A stretch of 64,000 nucleotides of DNA from positions 23,158,714 to 23,222,713 of the forward strand of contig OW203725.1 of NCBI GenBank assembly GCA_934045075.1, written 5' to 3'. Origin of the DNA: Yponomeuta sedellus (taxonomy: Eukaryota; Arthropoda; Insecta; Lepidoptera; Yponomeutidae). The notes beneath the pieces were generated by a model. The model was not told the DNA's origin. It saw nothing but the letters and a program-made list of their open reading frames with translations, and did no database searches. Every line of letters starts with the position of its first letter. The stretch's first letter is position 1. The translations under genes and the position numbers were made by a program. Positions 1 to 10,849 of this stretch are shown piece by piece.

Positions 1-837
1 TATCTCTAACATAAACTTAGAGCACCTTTTTAACTTACCTATCCTTTAGTGCGTACTAAGCACACTTACACCACTATCCTCCTGGACATTTACTAACCAT
101 TTTTTTTAGAACATCCAAACTTTCAATCAGGTGCGGCGACAACACGTTAAATAAGCCTAGGTCAACTAATTTATTTATCAATCGCGTTATCTAATTAAAC
201 GCGTTACGGTGTTTACCCCACCATAGCTCTTGAGAGCACTACTACGACGGATTCTACCCCGTCGGGTACTATGTACCCAATATTATAAATATTGTTAAAA
301 TGTAAATAACTTTCATAGAGCGGATTGTGACTCAATAAATAAGCCTTACCACTACCGAATACCAGCGGGTGGTAACTGGCTAAATAAGCCTATTACTAAT
401 TTAGGCCAGTTTCTGGATAAATCTAATTAATAAAAATAGATTTTGTCTATCATGAGTGAACGTCTTCACCTTTACTGTAGTTGAAGACAATGACAGATGA
501 TGCATGCTAGGGATGAGTGGTAGATGATGAATAGAAGTGGAACTGCCTAATGTAAATATTCATTGTAGATATCACCCCACACCTTCTAAATTTTTTTTTT
601 TTTTCATCGCCCATCTTTTATATTTTATTTTATTTTAATATTTAAGAATAACTAAATTTATTTACTTACCATACCACATCCCCGACCTTCATCGACTTTA
701 CTCTCGACCTTGACTTTAAATTTTAAATTATATAAGTTAACTTTACTATATTTTTTATAAAAAAAAAAATTTTTTTAGATATTTTTTTTAAATAAATATA
801 TCTAAAAAATATTTTTTTTTACCGGTGCCCCCGGGTA
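1..837. other. AT-rich intergenic DNA, no gene seen
   Basis: No coding region or recognised repeat is visible. There are poly-T runs around 590-605 and a long A/T palindrome at about 757-822 (runs of A, then T, around the TAGATAT/ATATCTA cores), which could extrude as a hairpin. Confidence 0.5.
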
Positions 838-1085
838 ATGTGACGGTGCAAACCTCTTTACACCATTTTTATTTCTTTTTCCATCTATCATTTTCAAATA
901 TTTAAATTATGTATGTCACTCATTCTTCGATTTCCCTCATTTTTCACACTACTACTTTACGCTTTGACCAGATCTGACTTTTTACCTGCTTCTCCGTTTA
1001 TCCGTTTTTATCCAGTTTTTCTGTTAATATTACTACAATTCTACAAATAAAACCACACATAAAGTCGTTCCAGAGTTTATTTACT
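838..1085 (-). repeat. Dispersed repeat, copy A (unclassified, ~260 bp)
   Basis: The reverse complement matches two plus-strand stretches at 27198-27478 and 27636-27895. Shared landmarks are GGTGCAAACCTCTTTACAC at one end and TGGAACGACTT (reverse) at the other, with a TTAAAAACGG / ATGAGGGAAA core. No coding potential is seen. The class is unknown. Confidence 0.6.
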
Positions 1086-1136
1086 ATTATAAAATTATAT
1101 ACAACGTTCCACAGTAAAATCTTTTAGTTAGGGTCT

Positions 1137-1529
1137 TATTTGATCGGTATTGATGAGATCTTTGTTTAAACTTGGGGAGCATGGTCTGGTGAGAGCGCTG
1201 GAAGGTGTGTATGGGATCTCCTCAACGGATAGCAGTAGACTGTTTGAGTTTGTACTTATTCGATTAGTATTTATGAGATCCTTGGTGAAACTTGGTGACA
1301 AGTTCTTAGATAGCACAGCAAAGTACCCTAACTCTAGTGACCCTTCAGACACTAGATCTTCACAACGGATATTAGGAAACTATTCGAGTTTCGCCTTATT
1401 TAATCCGTATTATTGAGATCTTTAGCAGAACTTTCTGATAAGATCTGACTACGGAAAAGTAAGGTGATTAGTTAGTTAGATCTGGGAAAAAGAAAATGGT
1501 TACAGGATCTCCTCAACGGAGAACCTAGA
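1137..1529. repeat. Three degenerate ~120-140 bp tandem units
   Basis: Units start near 1137, 1257 and 1397. Each opens with TTATTTGAT/TTATTCGAT/TTATTTAAT, then TATT..TGAGATC. Each closes with a GATCT(C/T)C..CAACGGA motif (1218, 1353, 1505 region). The same triplet occurs inverted at 23275-23700. Short open frames on both strands here are by-products. Confidence 0.6.
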
Positions 1530-1924
1530 ATGATTCGTATTCATTTATTTTATGATATTCATTTATTTGATTTCAGTAAAATCAAATTAACAAAAAACAT
1601 AACATACCGTAACATATTCACACACCCGTATCGCGTACGCAGAGATCAGCGTTGATCACTTGCCATGATCCTGACAGATCTTTTTCGCTTTATCAACATT
1701 TGTTACTCAAAATCAAATTATTGAAATATTTTTGCAGTATTTCAAAAAAAGTTAGTCTCAAATAATGGAGTCCTAGTAAAGAATAAATATTGAATTATAT
1801 TTCAATTGGGTCAGAAAAAAATGTTACATTATTGTATTATCATTTGATTTCACTATAAACATGGCAACATTGACAACGGATAAATAACAAAATTTTTGTT
1901 TGCTCAAATAAGTCATTAACTTAT

Positions 1925-2305
1925 GAACCTATTTAGAGGCTAAAAATTCCACCCATGCCGGGATTCGAACCCGCAACTTCTGGCTATCCGTGCCAGCGCT
2001 CTTTTCAACTGAGCTAATGGGCGACTCACCGGCATCAGTGAAATTTCGAACCTCTTTACACTATTCTCTGTATTACGTACAGGCAGCGACATCTGGCTGA
2101 AGTAATTTGCATCACTTGCAGCCCCGAGTACCTACCTACTTTGCAGTTAGGTGAGTCGCCCATTAGCTCAGTTGGAAAGTGCGCTAGCACGGATAGCCAG
2201 AGGTCGCGGGTTCGCATCCCCGCATGGGTGGAATTTTTAGCCTCTAAATAGGTTTTCAAAATTGTCCTTAGCTCGGGTTAGTGTATTAAAAACAAAAATA
2301 GTAGG
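1925..2305. repeat. Inverted pair of tRNA-like SINEs
   Basis: A minus-strand copy (about 1925-2151) with its long 5' extension meets a plus-strand copy (2151-2305). Both contain B-box-like GGTTCGAATCC variants and the flanking word CCTATTTAGAGGCTAAAAA. The same facing pair is present in the sister element at 22515-22880, so the pair predates duplication of the larger element. Confidence 0.75.
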
Positions 2306-2337
2306 TATAATCATTACCTTATGGTTCAATATACAAG

Positions 2338-2490
2338 AAATTATTTGAGTTGTCAGGATGGTATAGGTGCTGGGCAAGCCTATACCATCTATAAAACCAT
2401 GACCCAGGCACTACAGCGTCGGAGTGGTTCCTTCACCCATCTAGTGTGAGTGAAGATACGCTGTATAAATCATCTCATTAAGTAGATGCA
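2338..2490. repeat. Dispersed ~160 bp repeat
   Basis: It shares CAGGCACTACAGC, GTGGT(C)CCTTCAC and CGCTGTATAAATCATCTCAT with 13805-13960, and matches 7435-7595 in inverted orientation. The class is unknown. Confidence 0.55.
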
Positions 2491-2822
2491 AAAAGGCCAA
2501 TATTATTATTATTATTATTTGAAATTATTAATTTATGATTGAAGTATTATTACTACTTACTATTAATTACTGCTTTAAAATAATTTGTACCTAATGCCAC
2601 TCTTAAATGATGTTTTAAGCAAGCTCCCCGTTGTATTTTACACCATTGAAGCTCATTATATGGAAACATTAAACGACAATGATATTGAACAAATACTCAG
2701 TAGAAACTGGTATATATGGTTATTTACTCTCGGGCGAATAATTACTAAGTAAGAAACTTTAATAATCTCTCAATAATTCATGAAATAAGTCCATCACATA
2801 AAAGTTATTTTCTTGACAGTTT

Positions 2823-2935
2823 TAAAAACCTATTTAGAGGCTAAAAATTCCACCCATGCCGGGATTCGAACCCGTGACTTCTGGCTATCCGTGCCAGCGC
2901 TCTTTCCAACTGAGCTAATGGGCGACTTGTCACCA
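2823..2935 (-). repeat. tRNA-like SINE
   Basis: Minus-strand copy with B box and A box, joined directly to the foldback-like element block at the CTTGTCACCAAG boundary. Confidence 0.75.
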
Positions 2936-3403
2936 AGTTTCAACAAAGATCTCATAAATACTAATCGAAAAGTACATACTCAAACGGTCTACTGCTATCC
3001 GTTGAGGAGATCCCATACATACCTTCCAGCGCTATCATCAGACCATGCTTCCCAAGTTTAAACAAAGATCTCATCAATACCGATCAAATAAGACCCTAAC
3101 TAAAAGATTTTATTGTAAAAAACCAATTAAAAATATTTACTGTCAGTTTTCGTTAAATACTCAGTAGAAACTGGTATTTATGGTTATTTACTCTCGGGCG
3201 GATAATTACTAAGTAAGAATCTTTAACAATCTCTGAATAATTCATGAAATAAGCCCATCACAAAAAAGTTATTTTCTTGAGATACTTTTTTCGTTCTTTC
3301 GTCAAAAAAGAATGAAAGATATTGAATATAGTTCTGAGGCTCGTGAGTAAAAATGGATTTAACGATAATGCAATCTATTTTAGCGAACGAAAACACCAAT
3401 AAA

Positions 3404-3512
3404 CGTATTGACCCACATAAATACCCATTTCGGGTATTTACCCGGGTATTTACCCGTTTTGGGTATTTACCTGGGAATATACCTTTCGGGTAAATTCCCG
3501 CGACCCAACTCT
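3404..3512. repeat. Terminal GGGTA..TACCC palindromic array of element copy 1
   Basis: There are successive interleaved words of the type GGGTATTTACCC and ACCCGGGTATTTACCC, ending in CGCGACCCAACTCT. This is the same terminal structure as 20618-20725. Confidence 0.75.
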
Positions 3513-4130
3513 ACACAAGATACATGCCTAATTAGGCATTGCCTAGTTTGTGGACTACAGTTGAACCGAATATTATGCACCTACCCACAGCTTCTGTAAA
3601 TTAAACACCTGTTGCTGTAACTTTTATTTCAATAAACGTACTTACTTACTAGTAATATAAACTTTTTTCAGGAGATCAACGCAATGGCTCCCCGCCGCTA
3701 GCGTGCGACGTGAAGCCACTTTCAAACCCCACTCGATTTCCCTTGTCTTTTTTAAAACTACCCTCCAATATTTTAAGTATGTTTTTGCTTGTCAATTTAA
3801 TGTGTTCCACAATCCAATGTAACCCACAATCAATCATTCTTCAATGACATGGTGGCTGATGCAACTATCATTATGAATTTACCTACTTTATTCGATAACA
3901 CTTACGCATAAAATTAGATATATCATGCAAAATCATGACACTAAGTTACACTAAGAACTATCCATTTTAATGTAAGCTGCTTACTAAGTTACACTAAGAA
4001 CTATCCATTTTTATGTAAGCTGCAAGTTTCCCAAAAAGAAATAAATAAAATAAAGGTGAAGATAGACAATGCCCTTTCAGACGCTTTCGTATAAGTGCCG
4101 AAAGTGGGACTACTGTAGGACAGGACAGTG
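3513..4130. other. No gene seen
   Basis: Low-complexity to moderately AT-rich DNA. No splice-bounded coding exon, RNA gene or repeat match within the window was recognised. Confidence 0.4.
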
Positions 4131-4910
4131 CATTCCTACACCCTAACCGACTGCATGTGAAGGAGTCACCGTAGGCCACAATGTGATGAGTCAGTGTTTT
4201 ATACGTGATATGATGAGTCAGTTGAACTGTGCCATAAGGTAATGGAATTATTACAAAACTTTGAGAAATGTGATGCAAGTAAAATGCAACATTTATACGT
4301 CTCACTGCGGAACACAGGCCCCCTGGGTTTAGCGACCACGTATGCCCACCGTGAATTGGCAATTTCAAGCGCTAAGGTGCGTGAGTACAGTCGCGTGGAA
4401 CATGTAAACACAATAGAACCTTGTGACATTGACCTCTTCTATGAGAAATTGACTATTTTCACTTGGACAAGGTACTGAAGTGCATGCATGTTAGTGCACG
4501 AGACCGTACACATGCAGTCTTCACGCGTCACTGCAGGGCATATGCCACCTCTCAAATAGAGAGTCCGTACTCTGGGTTCAATTACCACGCGTGCCCACCG
4601 CTGATTGGCGATATCAAGTACAAAGGTGTGTGATTTCATGAATTTCCTTCACAGTCAATTTGTGGTGTTGCTACTACAAATTTACGTAACGTAAAAAACA
4701 AAGCCGTTGCTTTACGCCGGAATTAGAACCCAAGACCTCTCGAATATGAGGCTTTCTCGTAGTCTTCTGTAGTTGCATCACTTTCGAAGGTAAATAGGAT
4801 TGATAACAAACGATAATATTTTATTATGTAGCTCATTAATGTCCCAGTGTAGGGTACAGGCCTTCTCTAAGAGAGAGTAGGTATAGGCTTAATTACCACG
4901 CGTGTAATTA
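4130..4910 (-). repeat. tRNA-derived SINE remnants (second family)
   Basis: Degraded, partly duplicated copies of the family also seen at 45425-45680 and 48113-48600. Landmarks are 'accacgcgtgcccaccg..gattggc', 'gttgctactaca' and a B-box-like 'ggaattagaacccaagacct' near 4720. Polymerase III orientation is minus. Copies are fragmented at 4310-4410, 4490-4770 and 4840-4910. Confidence 0.5.
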
Positions 4911-4924
4911 TTTCGGTAATAATT

Positions 4925-5690
4925 AATGTAAAACATAGAATTCATGCATTGTACTGGCTTTCATTGCAGTCATCATTGTCATCTAAATAAGAATAATAAG
5001 ACTTTCGTAAGCACAACACATTGTAGACTTTTAGTCCGGATTTACTTACGGGTGTTGTTATATCGGAAAAGTCCGACCAGGTTTCGCTCCGATTCGCAGA
5101 GCTTAATCATGGTGAGCAGAGACGGAGCTCGCGTCGTCGGTTGCTTGTCTCACACTCAACACCCAACACCCGTAAGTAAATCCGGACTAAAAGTCTACAA
5201 GAATAATAAGGATTATTCCTTTATGTTATAGTAGCCTTTTTGGCACAAAGTGTACACGTTACACATTTTTTGCACCGGGTTTCAGGCAAGCTTAATGTAT
5301 CTTCAGGCATTTTATCATAGATACGTATACAATGCCCCACGAAGGATGGGAGACCTTTTTCAGCCTAAATCTTGGGAACGAACGTTTGTTTCGGTGATAA
5401 TTATTATAAAACATAGAAGTCATGCATTGTACTGGCTTTCATTCCAGACATCATTGTCATTTAAATAAGAATAATAAGGTTTATTCTTTTATGTTATAGA
5501 CTTTAGACTTTTTGGCACAAAGTTTACACGTTACACATTTTTTGAACGGGGTTTCAGGCAAGCTTAATGTATGTTCAGGCATTTTATCATAGATACGTAT
5601 ACAATGCCCCACGAAGGATGGGAGACCTTTTTCAGCCTAAATCTTGGGAACGAACGTTTATGTTTATTTCTAGTATTAACATTGTGTTGG
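4925..5690 (-). mobile_element. LINE 3'-end fragment, tandemly duplicated
   Basis: Two direct copies (about 4925-5394 and 5403-5690) of the C-terminal and 3' part of the same non-LTR element found at 11700-12680. On the minus strand each carries a degraded reading frame in the region following RT. The period is about 268 bp once the 210-bp insertion in the first copy is removed. Confidence 0.6.
5001..5198. mobile_element. Insertion with ~35-bp inverted repeats and 12-bp direct flanks
   Basis: The segment interrupts the first LINE copy. The second LINE copy supplies the empty site (AAATAAGAATAATAAG continuous at 5465-5480). Flanks are the 12-bp direct repeat AAGAATAATAAG at 4989-5000 and 5199-5210. 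Inside, GTAGACTTTTAGTCCGGATT.. (5023) pairs with its complement ending at 5198. The left 22 bp (5001-5022) lie outside the inverted repeat, which is odd. Confidence 0.65.
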
Positions 5691-5820
5691 CTTCCTCCAT
5701 TATAGTAACCTCCTCCTTTTTGAAGTCGATTAAAAAACTACAGTCTGTTTGCGGTACAGCCATTGGTGTTGGTACTGTTACTGCCCCTTAAACCATTTGT
5801 TACAAAATAGTATATTTCAT

Positions 5821-5940
5821 TACAAGTGCGGAAAGGCTGTCATTGCAAAGAGTTCCGACAAATGTCTACCTGAGCCGAGGCGCAGCCGAAGGCGAGGGTT
5901 GACAGTCGGAACAAGTTGCAATGACGGTTCCGCACGTGTA
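5821..5940. mobile_element. Small inverted-repeat element (MITE-like)
   Basis: Left arm TACAAGTGCGGAAAGGCTGT.. pairs imperfectly with the right arm ..ACGGTTCCGCACGTGTA. The centre holds a GAGCCGAGGCGCAGCCGAAG tract. No clear target duplication was found. Confidence 0.5.
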
Positions 5941-7164
5941 CTGAACGACTATTTTTAATACAGTTGCGAAAAATATAAGCAATTTAATAAAGAAAAAATA
6001 TTTGGAAAATGGCGCCAACCGTAAAAAATATAAGCAGAGATTTTTTTTCTTCACCCATTCTAGTAGGCAAAGGGAACTACGCCCATACAGCCAAGTCTTC
6101 AGTAGATTTTTTTTATTGATATGAAATGAAAATGAAATTTAATGAGATGCAATGAAATGAAACCTAACTTAACTCATTCAATCAAATCATTAAATCTGAT
6201 ATTGAAACAAATTACTTAGTAGCTCATATAAACTTCTATGATTTTTTTTAAGTAAAAAACTTCATAGTTGGTTTTTCTTTTTAATAGACATTATTTTGAC
6301 AGTTGGGAAAGAAAACGCACAAGTGCGGGAAAGGTAAAAAAAAGCACGAGTGTGTAATAGCCCACATCCCGCACGCTATACGTCCCTGTAATACGCCACT
6401 TTTTGAGCAACTGTATTAAAAATACACTTCTGCTCTCTGGCACTGAAGTACACTGAATAAGATCGAAGTGATCAATCAGCAACAAAGTATCATAATTCTA
6501 GATTCCCGAGCGCAATATCATTCAAGGCGATCCGGGATTTTCTAGACTGGCATCGGCGAGGTCGTTTAGGGATGTCCAATAATATCGAAACTAAGAAATT
6601 TACTTCCACGTAGAGAATCTATGTCACACGATTTGATTATGTAAATTTTAACGCATAGATCTGTGTGCAAAAACGAAATATCTACTGGACTTAGTCGTAG
6701 AATTTACGTGTCTCTATATCACTGTCATGTCTCAGATATACACTGAAATGCGGTTTCCATTATGTGTGATACATATAACGCCTCATATCAATGCAGCGGA
6801 GCTAGCTAAACATTCCGCGTTCGCAGACAGAATATGTATATGTTTAAAGTTATATAATCAAGGCGCTGTTTGTTATATGCCAAAGTACAATGCTACCCAC
6901 CTTCGGGTGAAGTCAGCAGTGGATGTAGCAATGTGAGTTACTTCCCGGCCATTTTTAATAATATTGTGTCTAGTCAGACCATAAACAGAACCTACTGTTG
7001 GACAAAAGTATTTTCCGTGATAATAATAATAATTATTATTATACGTTTAATTCAGATAAACAAATCAGCAGTGTTTAGTACGAGCTTAGTCTATGTTAGT
7101 AAGATAACGTTTTTTTAACGTTCGTTTTAGGATAAGTACCTATAATCTTTAACATTTGCATCTA
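5941..7164. other. No gene seen
   Basis: Mixed sequence with a degraded 'acaagtgcggga..cccgcac' inverted repeat near 6318-6375 resembling the 5821 element. No convincing exon, splice pair or RNA gene. Confidence 0.4.
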
Positions 7165-7380
7165 CACTCTGTTAGTTTTTAGAATATAACTCGGCTACTA
7201 TCGGATAGAATCAAATAAACTCGTTTATTTGTTTATTGTGTTGTATTGTCATTTGTAAATTTTCAAAATAGTGAAGAAAAGTTTTATACAGGGCAGGAAG
7301 TAGTATTACACTCGTGTGCTTTCAGCGAAAACCGTAGCCTACTCTAGAGCCCGAGGTATATTCTAAAAGTTAACAGACTG
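7165..7380. mobile_element. TA-flanked MITE, family M1 copy 1
   Basis: Terminal inverted repeats of about 30 bp (CACTCTGTTAGTTTTTAGAA.. and ..TTCTAAAAGTTAACAGACTG), flanked by TA on both sides (7163-7164, 7381-7382). The internal region matches the copies at 39573 and 61715. No coding capacity. The TA duplication suggests a Tc1/mariner-mobilised element. Confidence 0.75.
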
Positions 7381-7434
7381 TACTTAACTAGAGAGAGAGA
7401 CATAGAAAGAGAACACTTGAGATGAGATAATTAA

Positions 7435-7595
7435 TACAACGTCCAGTGGCACCTTTACTAGATGGATGAAGGGACCATTCGTACGCTGTAGTGCCCGGGA
7501 CGTTGTTTTTAGATGGAGTAGGCTTGCCCATCACCTATACCTACCATTCTGGCAGCTTAGTCGGCCTAGCCTGTGGAAAACTTAATAAATAAACC
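7435..7595. repeat. Dispersed ~160 bp repeat (inverted copy)
   Basis: Inverted relative to 2338-2490 and 13805-13960. Shared words include CTAGATGGATGAAGGGACCA and GTAGTGCCCGGG. Confidence 0.5.
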
Positions 7596-8064
7596 TGGAA
7601 CCCGACTTCTAAAAAGTCTAAGACAAAGCCAAGATGAATTTTATTGAACTATCAACATAAGGCGGAATCTCACGTTCGATCTTGTTGGCAGGTCATTTTT
7701 GTTCACCGTCAAGAATTCAACAGCTACTCTAGGTTTTTTTCTGATTTGATCTTGAAATTGTGGATTTAGAAACCTCGGATCGGATCGGGTCGCATCTACC
7801 CGATAACAAAAATATTAACATGCATGCTTACACTCTTGTCTCTGTACCGGAGGGTTACGCAGAGACCTGGCCCTCGATTCTGTTAATGCATTGTAGTACA
7901 ATGACAATTGAAAGAACATGGCGATTTAATTTCATTGCTGTTTTAAGTCTAAACCCACACACTTCTCAAATCTTCTGAGCGTCAATGCTATAAAAAACAC
8001 GTCACGTTACCCGCCCATTTGCCTGTCATTGTAGTGTAATGCACTAACAGAATTAAGGCCACTA

Positions 8065-8175
8065 TAACTTCCGAAAGTAAGGCCCGCCACTATCTTACAA
8101 TCCTCCACCAACCCGGACTTGTCGCCCATGGGGAGCACGGCCTAACCTTCCTGCGATAAAGGAAGAGACCCGTGC
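8065..8175 (+). repeat. 5S-like SINE family, 3' part only
   Basis: Matches the downstream half of the repeat at 63699-64000: 'ggcccgccactatcttacaa', 'ccggacttg..gcc', 'cctaaccttcctgcg..gaagagacccgtgccc'. The 5S-like head is absent. Confidence 0.6.
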
Positions 8176-8631
8176 CCAGCAGCGAGGAAATAAGAGTTGT
8201 TATCGATATGCCACTAGCCACGACCCTTACAAGCTTCTTTTGCTCTATCAACATTTGTAAACGTTCATTAGCATGCCGCACGCGCCGCCGGGTACTTTCT
8301 AAAGCAAATTCAAATCAAATCCATATCGATAGGTTTTAAAAAATATGTAATATCGATACTTTGTAGCAACACGAAACTCCTAGGCCAACGGCGAATTTAT
8401 CACGAAATAGATAACTAAGTTGATGTGCATTCATCAGTCGACGCTATGTTAAAATATGTTACTGTATCTACCACATATGTTTTATGGTACAAGTGTTAAG
8501 TTTGGGGAACTTCAAGATTGAAAACCCCAATCGATTGGGCCATAAAGTTGGAAAAAGAATGGCGAAGATGATGAAATATTTTGAGAAAATCACAATAGTT
8601 TTCAAGATTTGGCGCTAATATGGCGTATGGT

Positions 8632-8850
8632 TTACTAGCTGCCCCGCGGTGTCACCAGCGGTTTATTTATTTTCCCATGGGAATAAGATATTTTCCTGCA
8701 GTAAAATGTAGCCTAGGTGCTAACTCCATACCATTTTTTTTTAAATAATCGCTGCAGCCATTTAGACGTGCAGAAGTAACAAAGATACACACTCACAACT
8801 TTCGCCTTTATAATATTAAGTGTGTTATAATAATAGAGTGTGATTCAAGT
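8632..8850 (+). repeat. Widespread lepidopteran repeat, 3' part
   Basis: Contains 'cccgcggtgtcaccagcgg', 'cccatgggaat', 'gtagcctaggtgctaa', 'gcagccatttagacgtgcag' and 'actttcgcctttataatatt'. This arrangement is familiar from abundant lepidopteran interspersed repeats. Related fragments lie at 36960-37035, 52840-52985 (minus) and 53388-53450. Confidence 0.65.
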
Positions 8851-8889
8851 GCGCAAAATACACTTTAATATACTTGGGAAACGTCGAAA

Positions 8890-9095
8890 TGGTTCATTCA
8901 GAGGATAGTGGACACTCTGACCAAATAGTTAATGTATAAGCAAAGAGGGCCATAAAAGTACCCGGAACTGGCAAGCGTGTATGCAACGACTAATGTAGTA
9001 CGTTGATGAAGCGACGGTGATCTGTCAGGACCGTGGCAAGTGGCAGTCCCTGGTCTCTGTCTATCCCGCTGTGATACAGGAGGAACGTTTAGTTA
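8890..9095 (+). mobile_element. LINE 3'-end fragment (family L-tail 'GTTGATGAAGC')
   Basis: The sense frame encodes a degraded C-terminus of the type '..ACMQRLM-VDEAK..CQDRGKWQSLVSAYP'. The same tail is at 19375-19600, 33410-33600, 33965-34080, 54800-54925 and, inverted, 60075-60235. All copies are 5'-truncated. Confidence 0.6.
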
Positions 9096-9234
9096 TTGAT
9101 GGTTATGTGATAGGACGGTTATTACTGTGTGAAGCTATAAGTTAATGCTCATGGTAGTAGGTGGTATTTGTCCGGGAATTATTGGCAGAGACAGGGTATT
9201 AAATAGAACCATCGCAATGTGATATCATCATCAT

Positions 9235-9545
9235 CATCAACCCATTATGTCCCCACCGAGGGGCACGGGTCTCTTCCCTGAGGAAGGTATAGGCCATATT
9301 CCACCACGGGGGCCAAGTCCGAATTGGTGGAGGCTGCAAGACTAGTGGCTGGTATTACTGTCAAAGTTTTCAAGCCGCCCTATGGCCTCTGACTTGGCTT
9401 AACGACTGCCATCTATCGACGACAGCCGGCACCAACTGCTCAACGTGCCTTGCGAAGCACGGAACCGCTCAGATAAATGCCACTAGCGTTAGTCATAGAC
9501 GGTCACCCATCCATGCCGTGAACGCGCCCTATGTTGCTATTTTGT
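9235..9545 (-). repeat. 5S-rRNA-like SINE
   Basis: Minus-strand copy of the family described at 63699-64000. It includes 'tagtcatagacggtcacccatcc' (the 5S-like internal control region reversed), the 'tgccttgcgaagcacgg' hairpin and the 'ccaccacgggggccaagtcc' tail. Confidence 0.7.
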
Positions 9546-9696
9546 GATATTAGTGATATTTTTCGCTATAGATTCAGATTGTTTCCTAATCGTCACAAAA
9601 TCATGTTTCAATGAAATATTTTTGGTTTCGCAACTTGCTGCAACATTTTATTAAATATAAGTATAATAAATAATAATTATTATAATAATAATGTCG

Positions 9697-9905
9697 CTGC
9701 CTGTACGTAATACAGAGAATAGTGTAAAGAGGTTCGAAATTTCACTGATGCCGGTGAGTCGCCCATTGGCTCAATTGGTAGAGCGCTGGCACGGATAGCC
9801 AGAGGTTGCGGGTTCGAATCCCGGCATGGGTGAAATTTTTAGCCTCTAAATAGGTTTTTAAATTTGTCCTTAGCACGGGTTAGTGCATTAAAAATAAAAA
9901 TAGTA
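9697..9905 (+). repeat. tRNA-like SINE (near full length)
   Basis: The tRNA-like domain spans 9761-9832. It has a box A (GGCTCAATTGGTAGAGC), a 5-bp anticodon stem CTGGC/GCCAG with loop ACGGATA, and a box B (GGTTCGAATCC, 9811-9821). Acceptor ends GCCCAT and ATGGGT pair with one wobble. It resembles tRNA-Ile. It has a ~60-bp 5' extension and the 3' words TTTTTAGCCTCTAAATAGG and CCTTAGCACGGGTTAGTGC. I read it as a retroposon, not a tRNA gene. Confidence 0.8.
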
Positions 9906-9911
9906 TAATAA

Positions 9912-10022
9912 TGCTAAGGTTGGCTGGAAGAGATCTCTGTTAGAGATAAGTTCGCCTTTGAAACAAATTTTATGTAATGTTATTTCGTTTTTACTGTTTG
10001 CAATAAAGAATATATTAATGTT
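9912..10022 (+). mobile_element. LINE 3' tail (GGCTGGAAGAGA..GCAATAAAGAAT)
   Basis: Terminal fragment with a hairpin 'atctctgttagagat' and a polyadenylation signal AATAAA. Related tails lie at 26335-26455, 27100-27195 and 30330-30380, and inverted at 27900-28030, 30935-31050, 52685-52805 and 59445-59570. Confidence 0.6.
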
Positions 10023-10424
10023 ACGTTTCAGTAATTTTACATACAACATGTTATATTTCCGTTGTATTAAATAAAATATTTTTATTAAAGCTCACACTCT
10101 CTCTGAGAGAAGGCCTGTGCTCTACAGTGCAACCTATATAGGCTACCTAGTCTACCTACCTATTTAGCCTATATATGTCCAATGAACTCTACGTACAAGT
10201 TCTAGAACTGGGGTTTTTTTTATGTAGCATATACGTCGAACTGCAGGGCACTTCACACAATTAACGTTTTCTACAAATTCGAAAACAAATTACTACAAAT
10301 TCGAATAGATTACATAAAAAAACTTCAGTTGTCTTCAGTTTCATAACACGATGATGAACTCCAGTGAGGTTGCATCTTAAAACACAGCAACAAGTACATG
10401 CTCACTCATCAATCTATTTAAAAC

Positions 10425-10562
10425 CTATTTAGAGGCTAAAAATACGGATAGCCAGAGGTTGCGGGTTCGAATCCCGGCATGGGTGAAATTTTTAGCCTCT
10501 AAATAGGTTTTAAATTTGTTCCTTAGCACGGGTTAGTGCATTAAAAATAAAAATAGTGTAAT
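10425..10562 (+). repeat. Chimeric tRNA-like SINE
   Basis: The word CCTATTTAGAGGCTAAAAA (which normally ends a minus copy) is fused directly to the middle of a plus copy at ACGGATAGCCAGAGG, removing box A. This looks like a deleted inverted pair. Confidence 0.65.
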
Positions 10563-10849
10563 CATCAATCTATGACAATAGGCATACCAATGACTCATCT
10601 AAAGTCAAATAATGGGTGTGTATTTAATCCAATGCATGCGTTGAAATATCTCGTTGTAAAAGTATTTTTGATAAGCAACATTATCAAATCACTAATCTAA
10701 GCAAACGAAAGACATTTTACAGTAACTTGTTTAATTTACTTTATTTGCTTTCGGATGGAATTACAGCCGAAATAGTTTTATTCATAAGATAAGATAGGAA
10801 TGTTGTTTTATTGCATTTTTATCATGGGTGTATTTCCATAATTGTGTTA

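Larger units (their letters stand above)
1108..3512 (-). mobile_element. Foldback-like element, truncated copy 1
   Basis: This segment is the inverted counterpart of the complete element at 20618-24081. It has the same terminal GGGTAAATACCC-type array (3404-3512), the same inner blocks in reversed order, and the same nested tRNA-like SINEs. The right end is the intact terminus CAACTCT at 3506-3512. Homology stops abruptly at about 1108 on the left, so the outer part of that arm is missing. It lacks the extra 465-bp duplicated unit and the solo LTR present in the other copy. Confidence 0.7.

Noticed and set aside
2813..3061. Recurring open frames with peptides such as A-K-N-S-T-H-A-G-I-R-T-R-D
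   Set aside because: They are antisense readings of the tRNA-like SINE, joined to foldback-element sequence, and appear wherever that repeat does (for example 13436, 20942, 21440, 22532).
9761..9832. Apparent tRNA genes (A box, B box, cloverleaf-like fold) at many positions
   Set aside because: All share the same extra flanking words, occur in ~25 copies including dimers and facing pairs, have C instead of U before the anticodon, and are degraded in different ways. They are SINE heads, not tRNA genes.
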